DNA of 64,000 nucleotides from Limnomonas spitsbergensis (GCA_037349105.1 JAYJMM010000026.1:62001-126000); one strand, 5' to 3'; shown: positions 31,734 to 43,443, numbered from the stretch's first letter. Program-made: numbers and translations. Notes: generated from the letters alone by a model not told the origin.

Positions 31734-31982
31734 GCTGCCCCCTGTCTCGGCTTTAGTGCCTCCCGACCGCTTCTCCTGGCCCTGCTGCTAGGCCATAGGT
31801 ATATCTTGCCATGAGCCTAGTTGACAGGGAAGAATGAAGTGAACTTCATCTCATCAAGCTGCCCCCTGCCTTTGCTTTAGTGCCTCCCGACCGCTTCTCC
31901 TGGCCCTGCCATGCCAGGCCATAGGTTTATCTTGCCATGAGCCTAATACAGTAGACAGGGGGAAATGAAGTGAACTTAATCT
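31734..31982. repeat. Two tandem units of about 124 bp in copy A
   Basis: Units start with GCTGCCCCCTG at 31734 and 31858, share TTTAGTGCCTCCCGACCGCT, and end with GAAGTGAACTT. The same pair is in copy C (58263-58511) and, reversed, in copy B (52231-52478). Confidence 0.85.
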
Positions 31983-32610
31983 GTAATACTGTTTCTTTTT
32001 ATGATAAACCTTAAAAAAAACGAGATCCGACTGATGCCATGGTACATGTTTACTGGTTGTATGCCGTCATGAGCACATGAGTGCAGGCATATTGATTATC
32101 ATTAGTTTTGTAGATTCAAGTTTCAACATGATGGCAGAATGGCAGTGCAGATAAAAGAGTAATAGACTAATAGTGCAGGCAGGCATGATTCCTTTCAGCT
32201 ACTGGTATCCACAACTAATTTTGTTGTGCCCTGGATTTGCTTGACTATGTGCAGGCCAAGGTGCAGACATCAAGCTTCCAATGAATACGTTTGAAGCTCT
32301 GAACTTTATTAGGCAAGCCCGGCAAGCATGGTGTCAACAACCTGCCAGAACGCTGGCTAGGCACCTCGGGAGCGTGCCAAATGGCATAACTGTACCGGTA
32401 AGTTCTGCTGTATAGTAGGAGGAGGTCTTGAAGAGAGTTGCCACAAAGTGATGTTAACTACCGTTACAGGGATGATTACCGGAAATATTCACAGATATTT
32501 AGTTCCGGTATTTGATTTTCTCCAGATATAACTTGCCGGCTGTTACACTGGTTGTTTGCCATATAAGCTACGCTTTGTATGTTCGTTTGCTTGTCCCGAC
32601 AAGCAAAAAA

Positions 32611-32690
32611 AAAGTGCCCCCCCCCTTTGGCCCCCCCTTTGCTGGCCTCCGAGGAGGAATGTCGGAGGCAAAGGGGGGGGGCACTGGTTA
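32611..32690. other. GC-rich foldback (hairpin) in copy A
   Basis: AGTGCCCCCCCCCTTTG...CCTCCGA pairs with TCGGAGGCAAAGGGGGGGGGCACT over a short asymmetric loop. It is present in copies B (51592-51663) and C (59140-59219) with changed homopolymer lengths. It could be a tiny foldback element. Confidence 0.7.
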
Positions 32691-32802
32691 ATATTTGTTT
32701 GCCCTAGTTTATTACTTTATTTTAGTGCTGAATCGGTTTGCGGGCACCTGTCCCATACCTTATATTTGATGCTCGGCGGAACTTAAAATGCTTACATTTT
32801 CA

Positions 32803-33310
32803 TATGCTTGCAGAACACGATTTCACCTGGCCCAGTGGAGCCACTCGGCCCAAGGTACCCACTGAGTTCCTTGCTGATGGCCTCAGCAGATGACCCCATG
32901 GAGAGACCAGAACACACAGTTGTCTCCCACAGGATATCGTCCGAGACAACTATTGTCATGGCGGACCAGGGGGTGGTCATCACAACAGCAACAAGCACAA
33001 CGACCTCTGTGGCGATGTCGTGGGAGCCAATGCCATCATTGCCCATGGTGCCACAGTGAATGTAACTGCTCAGCTCGCCACAGCTGCTGCCATCAGTGCC
33101 ACTGCGGCTTCAGCTGCAGCCATTGATTGTCTCCTCTGCAGTTCATGCCAGGGACGTGGCTGCCAATGATAACATGCCCTCTTCAGGCTGCGTGTCGCTG
33201 GCATGGCTGCTACCTCAATTATGATGATGCAACTGCTTCCCCAGCCGCCGCTGCTTGCAGTCCAGGTCCCGCTGATGCCGTTCGAATTGAAGTGCATGAG
33301 TTATATTAAT
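32803..33310 (+). other. Possible decayed exon in copy A
   Basis: The sequence starts after a TGCAG acceptor-like site and ends before GTAGGA. One frame gives Cys/His-rich protein-like sequence (32890-33309 with one TGA at 33124); another gives Ala/Thr-rich sequence. All three large-repeat copies keep it. No frame stands out clearly and no family is recognised, so the coding call is weak. Confidence 0.3.
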
Positions 33311-34159
33311 GGTAGGAGATGATGAGCTTGGCAAGACAAATACTATGGCTTCATTTCAAAATCCGCTGACTACTTGCTACAGTTGCGAAGCATGCATATC
33401 TTCAGATTATCAAATACATTATTTGCTGGACATGGCTATTTAATACTCACCTTGATTTTCTAGCTTGCTGTTACTTTCTCTGAGCCTCTGCTTCACAATG
33501 CCTGGCCCTCTGGAAAATGGCTGCCAGATGGATGTGTAGGTGCTGTGAGTCATCAATGACGTTACACCTCTAGGCCGTGCTCAACGGGCTCAGCCGCGTA
33601 GGTGCCTGACCATCTGGTTGGGAGGAAATAAACGAATGGCCAAAGAGAGAAAGGAAGGAAACAGAAGGAAAAAGGAGAGGGAAAAGGATAGCCCCCAAAC
33701 GAAAGAGAGTATAGGGATCCCCTAGTTCGTCCAGATCCTAGCCCGCATGCATCAAAACAAAAGTAAAGAGAGGGTAAAAAGCAAGAGGGAGACCAAGGGC
33801 CGCCCCCCCAAAGGAAAGGTTACCTGGATCCCCAGTCCATGAAGACCCTAGCCATCATCCAAGTCTACCTGTCAAAAAAAGGCAAAAAGAGTCAAGGGAC
33901 ACAAAAGGCTGGGAAAAAGGAGAAAGGAGGCCATGGCCTCTGAAACGCCTGCACCCTAACAATATCTACCACATCCTCCAAACAAGCCAGAGCATCCTAA
34001 CCTAACCTGCCCTTGTACAAAGCTTGGACGTCTTAAGCACCATCTAGGGGACCTGTCCATCTTCGCTCCCAAAGTTGATCTTATCGCTATCGCAACTGCC
34101 GTTGCTTGCGACCCTGATACTTGTGGTGCCAGCCTGAGTGGCAGCGCAAGCCTGTTCTG

Positions 34160-34932
34160 CCACTCATTGTCAACCATTCCGACTTGGGTTCAGAATCAAC
34201 CTGCCCGCTGCCTCCAAAACTCCCCCATACTTGAGGAACTCGGGTTTCCCGACCAGGTGCTGAAACACATCGGGGGGGGTGCACATCACCTTGACCATAG
34301 CCGGCTCAGTGATGGCATGCGGGCTTCCATCCAAACACATTGACCACCGTGATCAACAAGACCCCACAGAACTCTGCCCCGGAATTGTCAATGGTTCTGA
34401 TTGTCTCACTGGTGCAAAACATCCTGTCCCCCATGGCCACAAGCTGCTCAGCCATCCCTATGGTGACAACGTGGCAAGAGCACGCTGAATCCATCAGGGC
34501 ATGTTTTGAAATAAACAGCTTCCCTTTGATTAACATGCCCACGCACTTCTCTGGCCGGCTTTCGTCATTCTCAAAGTATTGCAACATGATGGCGGTTTAA
34601 CCACCACCATCATGTTTTTCTACCGCCCCCTTCCCTGGCCTCACATTGATTGGCGTTCTCTGGTCCCAAGGGCATATAGCCCTCATTTGGTTGCACAACT
34701 GCTGGACTTGCAGGCGGATGGCACACATCTGGTCAGCAAGCTTGCTCAGGGTGTTTCTCTTAGCACCCAGCATGGTGGCCGTTTCCACTCGTGTGGGACA
34801 GGGGAAATCGTCCTCCTCCTCACTGATGGAGGCAGCAAGGAGCATGTACAAGCTAGGCAGCATGAGAGTAGCTGGACAGTAGGACGGCAAGCCGGAAAGC
34901 ACCGGGAACAGATCTGAGCAACAGGGCAACAT
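34160..34932 (-). pseudogene. Protease fragment of the retroelement family inside copy A
   Basis: The minus strand from 34932 carries AKRNTLSKLADQMCAIRLQV, an in-frame TAA near 34598, then MLQYFENDESRPEKCVG and ALMDSACSCHVVTI. After a frameshift at a G run near 34270 come FQHLVGKPEFLKYGGV and EAAGRLI. These match the region just before and within the protease of the retroelement copies, but with far more substitutions, so it is an older or separate lineage. The nearby ORF on the other strand is a shadow. Confidence 0.8.
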
Positions 34933-35821
34933 GCAATTGGCAACGAGCAGAAGCTGGGCAACAACTCAATACTGGTCCCAGCTCCTTAGATAAGCCACCG
35001 CCTCCATCAATCCCGCAGAACAAGTTCCTGAGACCAAATAACGGCCTCGCCCCTTGGCAGGCGTACATCAACACCTGGAGTGCTAGGCGGTGATGATGGC
35101 GACAGTGATGCGGCCGCCCACGAGCATGGCGACGAACCCCCTTGCCCTTCCTCCAGCCACACTGCTGCATGGACTCAGATGGGACGCACAGCCATGCCAC
35201 GACAATCCAATGCGCACTTCCCACCTGCAGCCCCCAGCCTATGCCACAGCAATCCAATGCGCCCTTCCCACCTGCAACCCATGGCCCATGCCACGGCAGG
35301 CAATGGCGCACAACCCAGCCCCAGCCCCAGCAGACAAATTGGCCCCTGGCCCATGCCTCAACAGGAAATTGTCACACGACATCTCGGTGGCCGTGCCAAC
35401 TCCGTATTAGGGCCGTTTAAGGCTGACGCAGCAGCCTCTCGTAGACTTTCATATTTAAATGTGGTCGGGCTTGCCATTTCCCGCAGAGCCTTTTTAACCT
35501 TTCTCCATCACGAGTAAGCTAGTTACTCGTGTAGCTTTCAATGAACGTTGTAACAAGCAGCAGCAAGCTGGTAACAATCACCAAAGAGCTTTGATGCAAC
35601 GTACGTCTTAACGACCGACATCTCCGTCTCCGATGCTCCGCGATTCGCCCCGACGCATCCCGATGACTCCCCGAGCAACAACGTCGCTTCCAAGGCAACG
35701 CTCGCTCGATTCACGAGTCCATCGTCAACGGCATCTTAAGAGACAGAAGTCGACACTTCGTAAGCTAAAAACACTACCTTGCGTGCTCCAATGAAGCCCC
35801 AGATTAAGATTAAGGCCAAAG

Positions 35822-36094
35822 TTGATAGATGGTGCAATCACTACTCCAATTAGCAACAACTTCACGACTCGCCATGCCATCACTGTATCCGAACGAAAGA
35901 ACACGCTGAAATGGCGGCATGGGTGTCTATCGAACAACAAGCTGGCGCACATGTACGGTAAAAGCAACACATACAAGTGTCCTATGTGTGGACATCCGGA
36001 CAGTGCATGCCATATAACCGGGGGATGCCAACACACAGAAATGGGGATGCCATCTAGCCACCCTAGGCTTCACCCAACCCACTTGCACGAGTAA
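35822..36094 (+). pseudogene. C-terminal zinc-domain fragment of a non-LTR-type retroelement in copy A
   Basis: The frame contains RKNTLKWRHGCLSNNKLAHM followed by CPMCGHPDSACHITGGCQH. A C-X2-C-X6-H-X4-C cluster after a basic segment ending in KL(A)HM resembles the region found downstream of the reverse transcriptase in some algal and protist non-LTR elements. No reverse transcriptase core lies upstream, so this is a 3' relic. Copy C is intact at 62349-62621. Copy B (about 48799-49071, minus) has two nonsense changes. Confidence 0.5.
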
Positions 36095-36821
36095 CTGAAC
36101 TCGCAGTAGTCGTCATTACCGTAGGACTTGATCTCTCATATGGCCTTTTCACTGCAAACCGAAGTGCTAGGATCACATAAATCGAAGCCGGACGCAGGGG
36201 CTGTGTGGATACCCAATAGGTAGCAGCATGTGAATTTGCGAAAGTGCATGACGCTGCAATTAACTGGATAGGCGGACCTGGTGATCTTAACAAGAGCCAT
36301 GTGCCTTGGATGAGCATGTGCCTGCTAGGATCAACGACCTTGGACAGGGTTACCCAATACGACCGTTTCGGTCGAAATCCCGTATCATTTACCGTATGTC
36401 CGTATCGTATCACACCGTTTACCAAAGCTGTAACGTTTTGAATCACCGTGGTGGCCAATTTCTTACTTGTCTGGCCATTTTGGTTAACATCCGTACTGTT
36501 CCGTCTCACCGCACTGTATTTCCGTACATGGTGACCCTTCTCCTGGCTACAAATGAAAGCTCCCTCGCCCGCGGTGAACCCGCTGAAGCGGGTCTGCCGG
36601 TACCTAGTGTCGGCCCAAGGCAGAGACCAGAACAACCGCGCTGCGATATAAAGAAGACGGAGGTGGTCGCTGAACATGCCCCGGTATGTTGGGCAAGACA
36701 GTGCCGCTGCCCCGAGTGGCTGCGCCTTTGGTGTATGCTGACGCTGTTGTTGCTCCTCCTGAGCCTCACGCTTGCCTTTTGCCGCCACCGTTGGCTCTGG
36801 TGGCGCCTGGGGCGACGACAA
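36063..36821 (-). CDS. Unrecognised 252-codon ORF in copy A
   Basis: Open frame with a charged Gln-rich start (AQEEQQQRQHTPKAQPLG) and a segment YRGMFSDHLRLLYIAARLFW. The segment is kept in copies B and C with mostly single-residue changes. Downstream the frame becomes low-information, and the B copy shifts frame after FICSHEK. The opposite strand is also open (36306-37109), which weakens the call. It may be the tail of a decayed larger protein that starts near 38018. No family is recognised. Confidence 0.35.
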   Translation of the reverse strand: MSSPQAPPEPTVAAKGKREAQEEQQQRQHTPKAQPLGAAALSCPTYRGMFSDHLRLLYIAARLFWSLPWADTRYRQTRFSGFTAGEGAFICSQEKGHHVRKYSAVRRNSTDVNQNGQTSKKLATTVIQNVTALVNGVIRYGHTVNDTGFRPKRSYWVTLSKVVDPSRHMLIQGTWLLLRSPGPPIQLIAASCTFANSHAATYWVSTQPLRPASIYVILALRFAVKRPYERSSPTVMTTTASSVTRASGLGEA

Positions 36822-37077
36822 GGCTGGAATGCTCCGAGGCTATGGCGTACGACCTTCGTTGGTAAGACGGGGGGGGTGCTCGGTCTGTGCATGAAGGGCG
36901 AGAAGGTCCGACATGGCGACCCAAGCACGGCTGTGCTTGCTGGCACATCAGGTGCGACACTGAAGGTCCCCATGCGCGGTGGGAAGTCCAGATACCGCCC
37001 TTGCATGCTGGTGCATGGTTGTACTCCTTGCTTCGGTGAGCCGTTGGCTCCGCTGCCTTGGAGGCCACCAAGTCTTC

Positions 37078-37509
37078 CTACTGCTCGAGCTGTTGCACGG
37101 CCACTGTGATGGGGTTGAACCAGGCGAGCCTTGGCCAGGAGGTTAGGATTTGGTGGCGGTACAAGGTGAACATGCGATCGGCCATGGAATACGCCTGCTT
37201 GTCCAAGATGTCGTGCACATGGGTGCCCTCCAAGTGGAGCACTGCGAGGGACTTGGGGAGCCAGCGCCATTTGATGTCGCCATGTGCCTGGTTGTGCCAG
37301 TAGCGGGGTGGGGCGGTCGCCGATGCGGCAATCCTGAGCTCTCCATGCGACTCCTTGCCATATGTGGCACTAAGCAGCACCGGTCGGATAAGCGACATGG
37401 GTCGGCACTCGACGCCCATGTACTCCTCATCGCACCTTCTAGACTCCGGCCACGTCATTCCCATTAACTGCCGTAGCTGCGCACACACCTCTCGGCAGAG
37501 CTCCTCCAC
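37078..37509 (-). pseudogene. Unrecognised protein remnant, central part, copy A
   Basis: Frame with GMTWPESRRCDEEYMGVECR, RYWHNQAHGDIKWRWLPK and TLYRHQILTSWPRLAWFNPI. The Trp-rich composition and its preservation in copies B and C argue that it was once coding. It is separated by frame changes from the Cys-rich part upstream (37604-38018). I do not recognise the family. Confidence 0.45.
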
Positions 37510-37603
37510 GTGGGCTCCAAGCCAGCGTCAGTTGGGGCGAGCTTCCACCCATGCTTGTCAGGCACCCATCTCGTACGTCCAGGCCCTTTGGCCGTGGTAT
37601 TCC

Positions 37604-38018
37604 CTACCGCAAAGGTCGCCACTGGCTGGGGCCGGACATGCCCCACGGAGGGGCGACGTACATGGCGAAGTACGGGTAGGCCCACATTTGGAGGAGCCGC
37701 CCATGGAAGGAGAATGAATCAACGTATGTGGCGCTGTAGGCCTCGGAGCACATGTACCACTGCATATCGCCTGGGTATGTGGCTGACACCTCCTTGAAGC
37801 ATCAGTTGCAGAGTTGCAGAGTTTCTCCGAGCGCGCTGGCTAAACGTGCATAAAAAGGCGCCATGCAGCCTGCTGAACTCTCCATGGCAACGCCATTGCC
37901 ATGGCACCCTGCATGTGCTGCACTCCACGGCTTGCTCCCCTTGGATACACCTTGCGCAAACTAGCCCCTCAATGGTATGCCACCCCAGCGGACGGCATCC
38001 AAAGCATGGCCTGAACAC
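37604..38018 (-). pseudogene. Unrecognised Cys-rich protein remnant, copy A
   Basis: Frame 38018-37719 holds CFGC, then CARCIQGEQAVECSTC, then WRCHGEF, a Cys/His pattern like a small zinc-binding (possibly PHD- or RING-like) fold. A second frame, 37789-37604, continues with WAYPYFAMYVAPPWGMSG. In copy B the same order spans 47119-47532. I infer a frameshifted protein of at least 400 residues running from 38018 to 37078. The family is unknown. Confidence 0.4.
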
Positions 38019-38109
38019 AGCTGCAATGGGGTGGGCCGGTGGGGGGCATTCTTTTTGTTGGATGCCGTATGGCTACCACAACCATTGCTACCCTGAGAGC
38101 CCCTCAGAG

Positions 38110-38700
38110 CCGGGGCAGAGTCGAGGGTTACACATGTGATGTGTGAGGGAGGCAGAAGGAAATGCACGGGCGTGGTTGTCCACCCAATCGTGGACGGGAC
38201 AACCCCCCCACACTGGTGACGGCGGGGTGAAAGAATCCAGGTCAATCAATGGTGGGGGACCCGCTGATGAGGTCCCACTCTTATACAAAAACCCGTCGGA
38301 CCATCACTTCCGGGAACACAGATCGGTTCAGTGATCATAACCGCACGTGCTCCTGAGAAGATGGTGTCCCAGCCCACGGGTGTAGTGCCTTCGGGTTCAT
38401 AGGGGCCGGGCCTAGCCAAGGGATATGGTGGCAAAAACCAGCATGCCCTCATCATTGAGAAACTCATGCAACGTGGATATGAACAATGCAACATTAAGCT
38501 TGTACCCGTCTTAATCGGGACGTCTGGAACCGTCTATCTCAAGCACACCCTTCAGATCATGCGGCAATTGGGCTTGTCTACCTACCATGCGAAAAATGTG
38601 CACACCTATTATATACCTACGTAGCATCGTGCAAACAAGGCGGCGAATTGAATACTGCCCCACTAGACATGCCAAACCGGTGAAAAAACAAATCAGAACC
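38110..38700. other. Right-hand part of copy A, no supported gene
   Basis: Short frames such as 38494-38246 (-) are present in both A and B but show no protein character I trust. The end of the inner repeat unit reads GCGTTCGCTCTAT at 38802-38814. Confidence 0.4.
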
Positions 38701-38814
38701 ACAAGCCGCCGTAATCAACTATGATGTGTCTTTTTCTCACGGTAGCGGCGCGAATGTGGCTTCGGCCCATGCGGCTTTGTTCATACCCTACGGGCTTATA
38801 TGCGTTCGCTCTAT

Positions 38815-39172
38815 TTACGCATGCCTCCCACCTCATTCTGTCAATCTCATCTATCTGGACATGGTAGTCCACCCACTCCTTGTCCAGGAATATCTGTAAC
38901 AAGCTGGTCCACCCCTCACACAGGGCCGGGCACCCCCTGTGTTGGAGGTCCCTCAGGAACCCAACTGCGTGTTCAATGGATCTGGCTGACCCTGATGGCA
39001 TAGTACCGCAATGGTTCATTGCCAGTGATTCCACCGCCATCTTCCAAGGGTGCTTTTGCTGGGCCACCTGCCCCTCTGGCACCCCCTGGAAGGTCACAGG
39101 CACTTCTGCCACCTGGTTTCTCTCAACCTGGGCCATGCTTGCGTCCTGGTCGTATCTACCGTGGATAGACAC
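38815..39172 (-). pseudogene. Retroelement copy 3: start of the X region, truncated
   Basis: The minus strand carries MSIHGRYDQDASMAQVER, AVESLAMNHCGTMPSG and FLRDLQHRGCPALC, matching copy 1 and the large X ORF. Homology stops at about 38818 in the middle of a conserved block (DEIDRMRWE), exactly where repeat copy A ends. Confidence 0.7.
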
Positions 39173-39307
39173 TAGGCAAATGTGCCCCCCTTGACCTGCC
39201 CAACTGGGACCCTCTGGCTGCTCTGCTGGCCCCGGCCATCCTGGCGGGCCTGGCAGCGTGCTTGGGCCCGCTGCAGGCTGCTGCTCCCTCGAGTCTTCAA
39301 ACGAGAC

Positions 39308-40735
39308 TCATTGGGCCGCTTCATAGGCCTGCATCATCAGCTCGTCCGAGCCCACCTGGTCGCGGCCAGGTCCACTGGCCTCCCAGCCCCGCTCTGGGCC
39401 TGCTGGTCCCCGCAGCCGGTCAAGGCGGCTGCCCTCGCTTGTTTGCAAGGCGTCCCCTTGCTCTGGGCACGCATTTGCAAAGTGCCCTGGCCGTAAGCAC
39501 TTGAAGCACACTCCCCCATCGCGGGGTCCGAGGACGTTATGTCTTCATCCCGTCCAGCCGCGCACTGCCACCTCGTGGTGCTCCCCAACTTGGACCCTCT
39601 GGGCGCTCCTGCTGCGCTCTCTGTGCTCATGGGCCCTTTTGGCAGCAACGGGAGCTGTCCCCATCCGCTGCGCGCGGGCATCCTCACTGGCCCCCTTGGC
39701 CCTGTCGTTGTCCACTGGTCCTTTGTGACCAGGGTCCTTTTTAGCCACCCCCTGTCGTTCACCCTGCCCCGGGTGCTCGTTCTCCTCGTCCGTGTCACTC
39801 TCCCATGGAGACGCCGGACGGAACATCTCCTGGATGCAAGCTGCGAACTCTGGGTCGACAGGGTTTGGGGGCGGGACGCCCTCTATGCTCCCCATCCCGT
39901 GGTTCAGCGGCTGCCCCGCCTGCTGATCTCCAATGTACTTGTACAGCTCTCGCAGCCGATCTGCGCGCAAGATGTACTGCTGCTGCACCTCGGTGAGCCG
40001 TTCATTTGCATCATGTATGCATGTCCACCTGGCCTGATGCAAGCGCAGGTTTTCCACTGAGTCAGCCGCACGGCGGTACATCTGCTCTTCCTTCCTTTTC
40101 AGATCTTTCTGCAGGACCTGCACGTGGCAGCGCAGCCTGTCCGTTTCCCAGGAACTTTTGATAGGTGGTGCCTCCTGGTCCCTCTCCTCCTCGCTGTCCT
40201 CTTCTTCTTCCTCCTTGTCCTCACTGCGAGGCTGTTCCTGGCCGCGGTCCGTATTACCGCGCTGGCCTTTCGCGCCCTGCGCTTTGCATCCCTCTCCTGG
40301 GGTGACTCCCTCATCACCACCCTTGGTTTCTTGCGTCTGTGCGCTCGGCCCTCCACTGTTCTTTGACCCAGCCACGGTTGGCGGTGTCTCCACAGTGTGC
40401 CTGCTCCGGCTGTCTTCCTGCTGCGGCCTTGGCAGCTGCTCATCACCGGCCCTCTCGCCTCTGCTGGGCACTCGCACCTCCGAGCGCAGCGTTGGTCCTG
40501 ATATTGCAGCTCTCCCTGCTGCAGCCGCGCCGTAGGCCAACCTCGGCTTTGCTGCTAGCGAGGCAACCTGGGCCTCTGGGACTTCCGCAGGGCCCCCTTG
40601 CTGAGTCAGTGCATGTATCCTCCGCTCGCACTCCTCTGGCGGGTGCTGGCCTGGCGCCCCGCATAAGACGCATGTGTTGCCTGGGCTTGCTGCTAAGCAT
40701 CTCCTGATGATCTCCCTCTATTCATTGGGCATTGC
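39308..40735 (-). pseudogene. Retroelement copy 3: second knuckle, coiled coil and third CCHC
   Basis: The knuckle CVLCGAPGQHPPEEC lies at 40628-40672. Frame 40540-39545 then carries the linker SEVRVPSRGER, acidic stretches, and the coiled coil (QKDLKRKEEQMYRRAADSVE). A perfect third knuckle, CFKCLRPGHFANAC, lies at 39467-39508. Frame changes separate the three blocks. This copy shows that the third CCHC is complete in the family, although it is decayed in copies 1 and 1b. Confidence 0.7.
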
Positions 40736-42344
40736 AACTGCTTGGCGTGCCCTGCGCGTATACTGCTGCAGCGGCCACTGCCCTTACTGATGCACGGCTT
40801 TTCTGTGATGCAACAGCCCTTGCCGTGTCCCTGCCTTCCCTAGGCGCGGCTGTCGCGAGCACAGCATGCACCTGCCTGTGCAGCTGCTGGTCAGCCCGCG
40901 CCTGGTGCGGCCTTGAAGGGGCCTCCTGTGGGCCCCCACGGCCGCTCCTGCCAACATCAGCGGCCTTCACGCGGCCCTGTCCCACCTCTTGTCCAGCTCT
41001 CATGGCTACACCTGCGCGTGTTGCCATGTCATGATGTAAGAGCGGTTCGTGTTCTTCCTCAATTTTACTGGCCGCAGGCCATCCCTCTTGTTCCGCAAAT
41101 CCACACTGGATTCCGGCCCAGGCCACAGCCGCTGCCTGGTACCCCCCTTCAGGGGATGCCAGCACTAGCGGCAGCGTGAGGTCCCTGAACCTTCGTGCCC
41201 CCTGGGGACCCTCTCTAGGGCGTAAGGTCAGCCTGCCCGCTGCCTCCAATACCCCGTCGTACTTGAGGAACTCAGGGTTCCCTACCAAGTGCTCATACGC
41301 GTCGGGTGGCGTCTTAACGACTCTGACCACTGTGTGCTCCATAATGGCATTGGGCCCACCGTATCCGTACACCACGTAAATGAAGAGTACACCGTACAAG
41401 TCTGCCCCTGTATTGTCTGTAGTGCGGATTTTCTCATCCGTGCGGATCAGCTCAGCCCCCATGGCGACTAACTGCTCAGCAATATTCACAGTGATGACGT
41501 GGCAAGAGCACGCCGAGTCCATGAGGGCCTTTTGAGCCACCAGGACTTTGCCTTTGACCATAAGCCCCACACACTGCTCCAGATTACTCCTGCCGTTCCG
41601 AAAGTACTGCAGCTTGGGAGCAGCGGTAACAGCCTTTCTCTCCTGCCTGCCCCTTCTGGACTCACCACGGTGGTCATCTGGACCCATGGGCATAGTGGCG
41701 AAGGACAAGGATGTCAGCCTCTCGTTCAGCCTGAACACCTGCAGACGGATGTCAGACATATCGTCAGCCAATTTACTCAAAACCAGCCTCTTTGCTCCCT
41801 TCATGGAGGCAGGTCCCATGAGCCTGCGCTCAGGTTCCTCCTCCAGGCAGGGTTCAGGCAAAAACGACTTAGGGCGGGCGTTTTGAGCCGCTTGTTTGTA
41901 TTCCGCAGGCTTGGGCACCAGCCCAACCTGCGTCATCAGTGCCACAGACTCGCTGAGCATCTCAGCCATAGTCTGGTGCCAGCCCTCTGGCCCAGCCTGC
42001 CCTGTTGGGCTGCTGAGGTGCGACACGTGTGCCGCCTGCTGGGCCTGACTTCCCTGGCCAGGCTTAGGCCTTTGGTACTGCTTGTTATTCTGATTCCGCT
42101 CGTACGGCCGGCATGCAGCCTGTCCCTGCTGCGGCCTCGGCGGTAGAGGGTACTGCTGCGGCGGCGGCCTGGCCTGCCCAGCTGTTATGTCAGTAGCCAG
42201 TGGCGCAGGCCTGTGCTCATCCCTGGCCCTGGGCACCATGCATTCCCTGGCCAGGTGCGTCGTGCTGCCACACTGGTAGCATGCCTTGGCTGCCTCCAAA
42301 GCGCTTCCTGTGCTGTTATTTGGCGCCATAGATTGGTCTGCCAT
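40722..42344 (-). pseudogene. Retroelement copy 3: CCHC knuckle and aspartic protease
   Basis: A 540-residue open frame with the nucleocapsid knuckle CYQCGSTTHLAREC (42240-42281), Pro/Gln-rich sequence, LSKLADDMSDIRLQV, and the protease motif ALMDSACSCHVITV with TTDNTGADLYG and EHLVGNPEFLKY. It is the closest relative of copy 2 in the window. Sequence on both sides is frameshifted. Confidence 0.8.
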
Positions 42345-43443
42345 CTATCCGCAGTTGATGGACAACGGCTGAGCTTGCGGGGATCATTGCCCCTTCAAGG
42401 CGCGTCCGCATCTCCCATTATCATGTTCTCTCTCTTCTTCCCCTGTTTGTCTGCGCCTCCCCCTGGCTGGGCCCGCTGTTGGCCACTTGCCTGAGGCTTG
42501 CACCTCCCAGGTCCCCCATTTCCAGGGCAAACTTCTCCCACATCACAACTTGCTGTGTCGGTACGGCGATCTGATCTTCATCCGTCATACAGAGGTACCC
42601 GGGCACCGTGATACCGAAATCGCTCAGCTTTGCTTTAGCAGCGGCTGGCAATCCGTCATGGAACATGTGCGAGACGGAGTGCCGCCTGCCGAAATGGTCC
42701 ACTTAATCCCTTGAGATCTGCAGTAACTCTGCTGTCGACAGCACGCTGTGAGCAAACGCCACCACTGTCTCCTCTGGTTTAATGTCAGGGTCGAGGGTGG
42801 TCCTCACCCCTAACCTGAGGTTGGAGATTGCTGTCCTCTCGTCTGAGGTTGGCTTCCCCACCTCCGCTTGAACCACCTTGATCCACAAGGTTAGCAGCTA
42901 GGCCTCGCAGTTATGCTCCCCTGCTGGGGCAGTCCACAGCCCCCTGATCCTTTCCACTTATCTGGTGGCCCTGTCTCCTGCATGGGGCGCCGCCCTGATG
43001 GCTACCATCAGCGGCCCCACGCTAGCAGGCTTGCTGCCCCACAGCTTGACCAGCGATTTCACCAGAATTGCCATAGCTGACGGCGACTGGCACGACCCAG
43101 CTATTTCTCCAGCTACCACAGCCAGTGCCGGCGGGTCATCCGACAACGCCAGCCTGTTGTGTGATCCCCAATAGCCACACGCCTGGCAATATTTCCTGGC
43201 TGCAACCGCGCCCGGGTGCGACATATCCAACACCGGCACGTTGCCTTGGATAGCTGGGATTTTGGTAAATTTGGCCACCCCTGCCAGCTGCAGGACCATC
43301 TGCCCCCGATGGGCTGCGACCCTGCTGGTATCTGTTATGACTGTTATCACCCTCCTCATGGGCATGATCTTCTCGTGGCGGCTGTCTGCCTGCTCTGCCT
43401 GCGGAGCTCCTGCTCCCCTCAGGTGGCGGCTGCCCAGACTCAC
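42345..43443 (-). pseudogene. Retroelement copy 3: capsid-like region with several stops
   Basis: In one frame from 43443, KFTKIPAIQGNVPVLDM, KYCQACGYWGSHNRLAL and the capsid-like block KVVQAEVGKPTSDER follow each other. In-frame stops lie near 42958, 42898 and 42703, and a frameshift lies near 42420. It retains about 30 residues (VKSLVKLWGSKPASVGPLMV) that are deleted in copy 2. Confidence 0.7.

Larger units (their letters stand above)
29034..38814 (+). repeat. Large dispersed repeat, copy A
   Basis: From GAAAGACAATGC at 29034 onward this segment matches 55558-64000 in the same orientation almost base for base, differing mainly in homopolymer length and scattered substitutions. The inner part 30902-38814 also matches 46326-53282 in reverse orientation, with more differences. 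The right end at 38814 abuts a truncated retroelement copy. The left flank of the inner unit (30895-30901) and its right flank (38815-38821) do not form a direct repeat, unlike copy B. Confidence 0.9.

Noticed and set aside
36306..37109. 267-codon plus-strand ORF with a hydrophobic run (LLLLLLSLTLAFC), also at 62833-63636
   Set aside because: The hydrophobic run is the complement of the Gln/Glu-rich coding segment on the other strand. The minus frame is better kept between copies.
30902..38814. Copy A as a simple insertion with its own target duplication
   Set aside because: The seven bases on the left (TGGATGG) and on the right (TTACGCA) do not match, and the right end is fused to a truncated retroelement.
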